From Myxococcales bacterium (GTDB lineage Bacteria; Myxococcota; Polyangia; Nannocystales; Nannocystaceae): a stretch of 64,000 nucleotides of DNA. The position numbers and the translations under genes were made by a program. The stretch is taken from positions 413,169 through 477,168 of the forward strand of contig JAEUJW010000075.1 in the NCBI GenBank assembly GCA_016793465.1. The letters are read 5' to 3'. Position 1 is the stretch's first letter, and each line of letters opens with the position of its first letter. The notes under the pieces were generated by a model. That model ran no database searches and had not been told where the DNA came from. It was given only the letters and a program-made list of their open reading frames with translations. Positions 62,794 to 64,000 of this stretch are shown piece by piece.

Positions 62794-64000
62794 TCAGCGA
62801 CGCCGACGCGGGCGCAGGGCCACCAGGCCGAGCGCGAGCCACAGCCCCTGCGGACCCGAGTCGCTGCGGCACCCGCAGCCCGAGTCGGTCTCCTGGCCGT
62901 TGGTCGCCGAGCCCGAGCCCGAGTCGGTCTCGGTCGCGGTCCCGGAGTTGCCGCCGGTCGCGCTGCCCGAGTCCTCGCCGCCGCCGGTCGGCACGTCGCC
63001 CGACGACTCCTCCGGCGCGCGCGGCCAGCCGTGCGACAGGTTCCACTCCGTCAGCACCTTGGTGATCGCCGCGGTGTTGTTGACCAGCGTCATCGGCGCG
63101 CCCTTCAGCGCGATGGTCTGGACCTCCTCGCTCCACCACTCCTCGTTCGGGATGTCCGGCCAGATCGACCCGCCCGGCACGTAGACCTCGCGCCCGTCCG
63201 GCAGCGTCGTCACGCTGTCGCCGTTGCACAGGTTGTAGTTGGTGGCCTGGCGCAGCTGCGGCACGTCGTCGAGGTCGGGGTTGAGGTGGAAGATCGGGTC
63301 CTCCATCATCTCCGCCGGTGAGATCGTGGTGTACATGCGCGTCAGGTACGGCCACGTGTCGAGCAGGTTGACCGCGTGGATGCCCGGCTCGATGACGCGG
63401 TCGAGCAGCGCCGCCGAGAACTCGGCCCCGTCGTTCCACTTGGCGAGGTCGATCTGGTCGGCGAAGTCCCCGAGGTACGGGTAGAAGTTGACCGGGTCGA
63501 CGCCCATCGGCGGCGGCAAGAACTCGAGCAAGAGCCCGTACACCAGCGGGTGGTTCCAGATGCACGTGAACTCGTCGAAGCAGCCGCCGAGCCCCTGGCT
63601 GTTGAGCGTGTTGACGACCTGCGTGGGGTCGAGGCCGACGAACGCGTTCTCGTCCCAGGCCACGTCGTGGATGCCGAGCTGCGACACCGTGTTGCTGGTG
63701 CCCGCGTACTCGGTCACGAACGCCCGCCCGTCGGCCATCTCGGCGTCGACGGCGTTGGTGATGACCTCCTTGTAGTTGATCGCCTGCTGCAGCCAGTCGA
63801 TCTTCAGCGGGTTGACGAGCACGTGGCGGTAGTTGGTGGGGGCGGCGCGGTCGTTGCCGAGCACGAACACGCGGATGTCCATGTCCTCGACCGCGGCGAT
63901 GCGGGTCAGCCGCAGCGGGAAGCAGGTCTCGTTCGACGGGTACGTCAGCGTGATCGGGTGCACGTCCTGGAGGTCCGCGCCGGTCGTCAGCTTGAGCGCG
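62794..64000 (-). CDS. DUF2330 surface protein, tandem copy 3 (N-terminus outside the window)
   Basis: The frame is open to the window edge, and the first codons read ALKLTTGADLQDVHPITLTYP, aligned with the middle of the other copies, so about 190 N-terminal residues are missing. The visible 402 residues are nearly identical in pattern to copy 2 (NYKEVITNAVDAEMADGRAF, VEDMDIRVFVLG, WWSEEVQTIALKGAPMTL). The linker has a GGN/TET repeat. The tail is SGCGCRSDSGPQG, a helix (LWLALGLVAL) and RPRRRR. A strong terminator follows, so the array is probably transcribed as separate units from copy to copy. Confidence 0.85.
   Translation of the reverse strand, partial: ALKLTTGADLQDVHPITLTYPSNETCFPLRLTRIAAVEDMDIRVFVLGNDRAAPTNYRHVLVNPLKIDWLQQAINYKEVITNAVDAEMADGRAFVTEYAGTSNTVSQLGIHDVAWDENAFVGLDPTQVVNTLNSQGLGGCFDEFTCIWNHPLVYGLLLEFLPPPMGVDPVNFYPYLGDFADQIDLAKWNDGAEFSAALLDRVIEPGIHAVNLLDTWPYLTRMYTTISPAEMMEDPIFHLNPDLDDVPQLRQATNYNLCNGDSVTTLPDGREVYVPGGSIWPDIPNEEWWSEEVQTIALKGAPMTLVNNTAAITKVLTEWNLSHGWPRAPEESSGDVPTGGGEDSGSATGGNSGTATETDSGSGSATNGQETDSGCGCRSDSGPQGLWLALGLVALRPRRRR

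Overview
The window (about 70% G+C or more, third codon positions almost always G or C) reads as a chromosomal segment of a myxobacterium, most likely Nannocystaceae-like. The evidence is the density of secreted lipoproteins with long Ser/Thr/Gly/Pro linkers after the lipobox, DUF2330 proteins ending in a MYXO-CTERM-like tail (GCGC, membrane helix, Arg cluster), Hanks-type kinases with TPR or multi-helix tails, a PEGA-domain partner and an IgGFc-binding-type lipoprotein. I see no rRNA, tRNA, CRISPR array, prophage or insertion sequence.

Layout. 1-1177: a partial unknown gene and a TSUP-type exporter (minus). 1267-4355: a soluble RCK-like protein overlapping a striking TAXI-sensor/ion-channel/RCK fusion. 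4357-8436: a lipoprotein, a CAP-domain lipoprotein and a first DUF2330 protein. 8593-11460: an Old Yellow Enzyme-type oxidoreductase, a DUF1003 protein and an alkaline-ceramidase-like membrane protein. 11510-16842: a PD40-like lipoprotein, a neutral-ceramidase lipoprotein and a BamA/TamA-type barrel. 16867-18026: two overlapping heme-c lipoprotein genes. 18520-21448: a divergent PRPP-synthetase-like gene and NAD synthetase. 21481-29288: small genes, DUF429, heme oxygenase, an IgGFc-binding-type lipoprotein and a kinase-TPR/PEGA pair.

29353-32438 holds the most unusual unit: an MNIO (DUF692) enzyme, a nucleotidyltransferase and a TIGR04222-like membrane protein whose C-terminus is a Cys-Gly5 repeat, in a tight three-gene operon. 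A pyrimidine-rich repeat region follows, then an unknown protein paired with a TauD-family dioxygenase (32648-34837). 34841-44445: GNAT, Rpn-like nuclease, single-domain response regulator, lipoprotein plus PlsC, a CASTOR/POLLUX-like channel with an EF-hand-type loop, an SRAP peptidase, a lipoprotein and an Rnl5-type RNA ligase. 44846-47399: HCCA-isomerase-like protein, SBF symporter, an antitoxin with a frameshifted ParE toxin, and a short coiled-coil protein. 47507-53650: an adaptor / RND pump / acyl-CoA dehydrogenase operon. 53877-58754: a polytopic kinase, a carotenoid oxygenase and an APH(6)-like kinase. 58810-64000: three tandem DUF2330 paralogues.

Many genes are arranged as overlapping or near-touching pairs (ATGA or TTGA overlaps at 2025, 17403, 28146 and 30759), so function is probably organised in two- and three-gene units. 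Two sequence-level patterns recur: short A/T-only islands made of consecutive rare codons inside genes, and -10-like hexamers only 6-11 nt before start codons, which suggests leaderless transcripts. Starts were chosen from lipoboxes, signal peptides, family alignment and overlaps; none has been tested.
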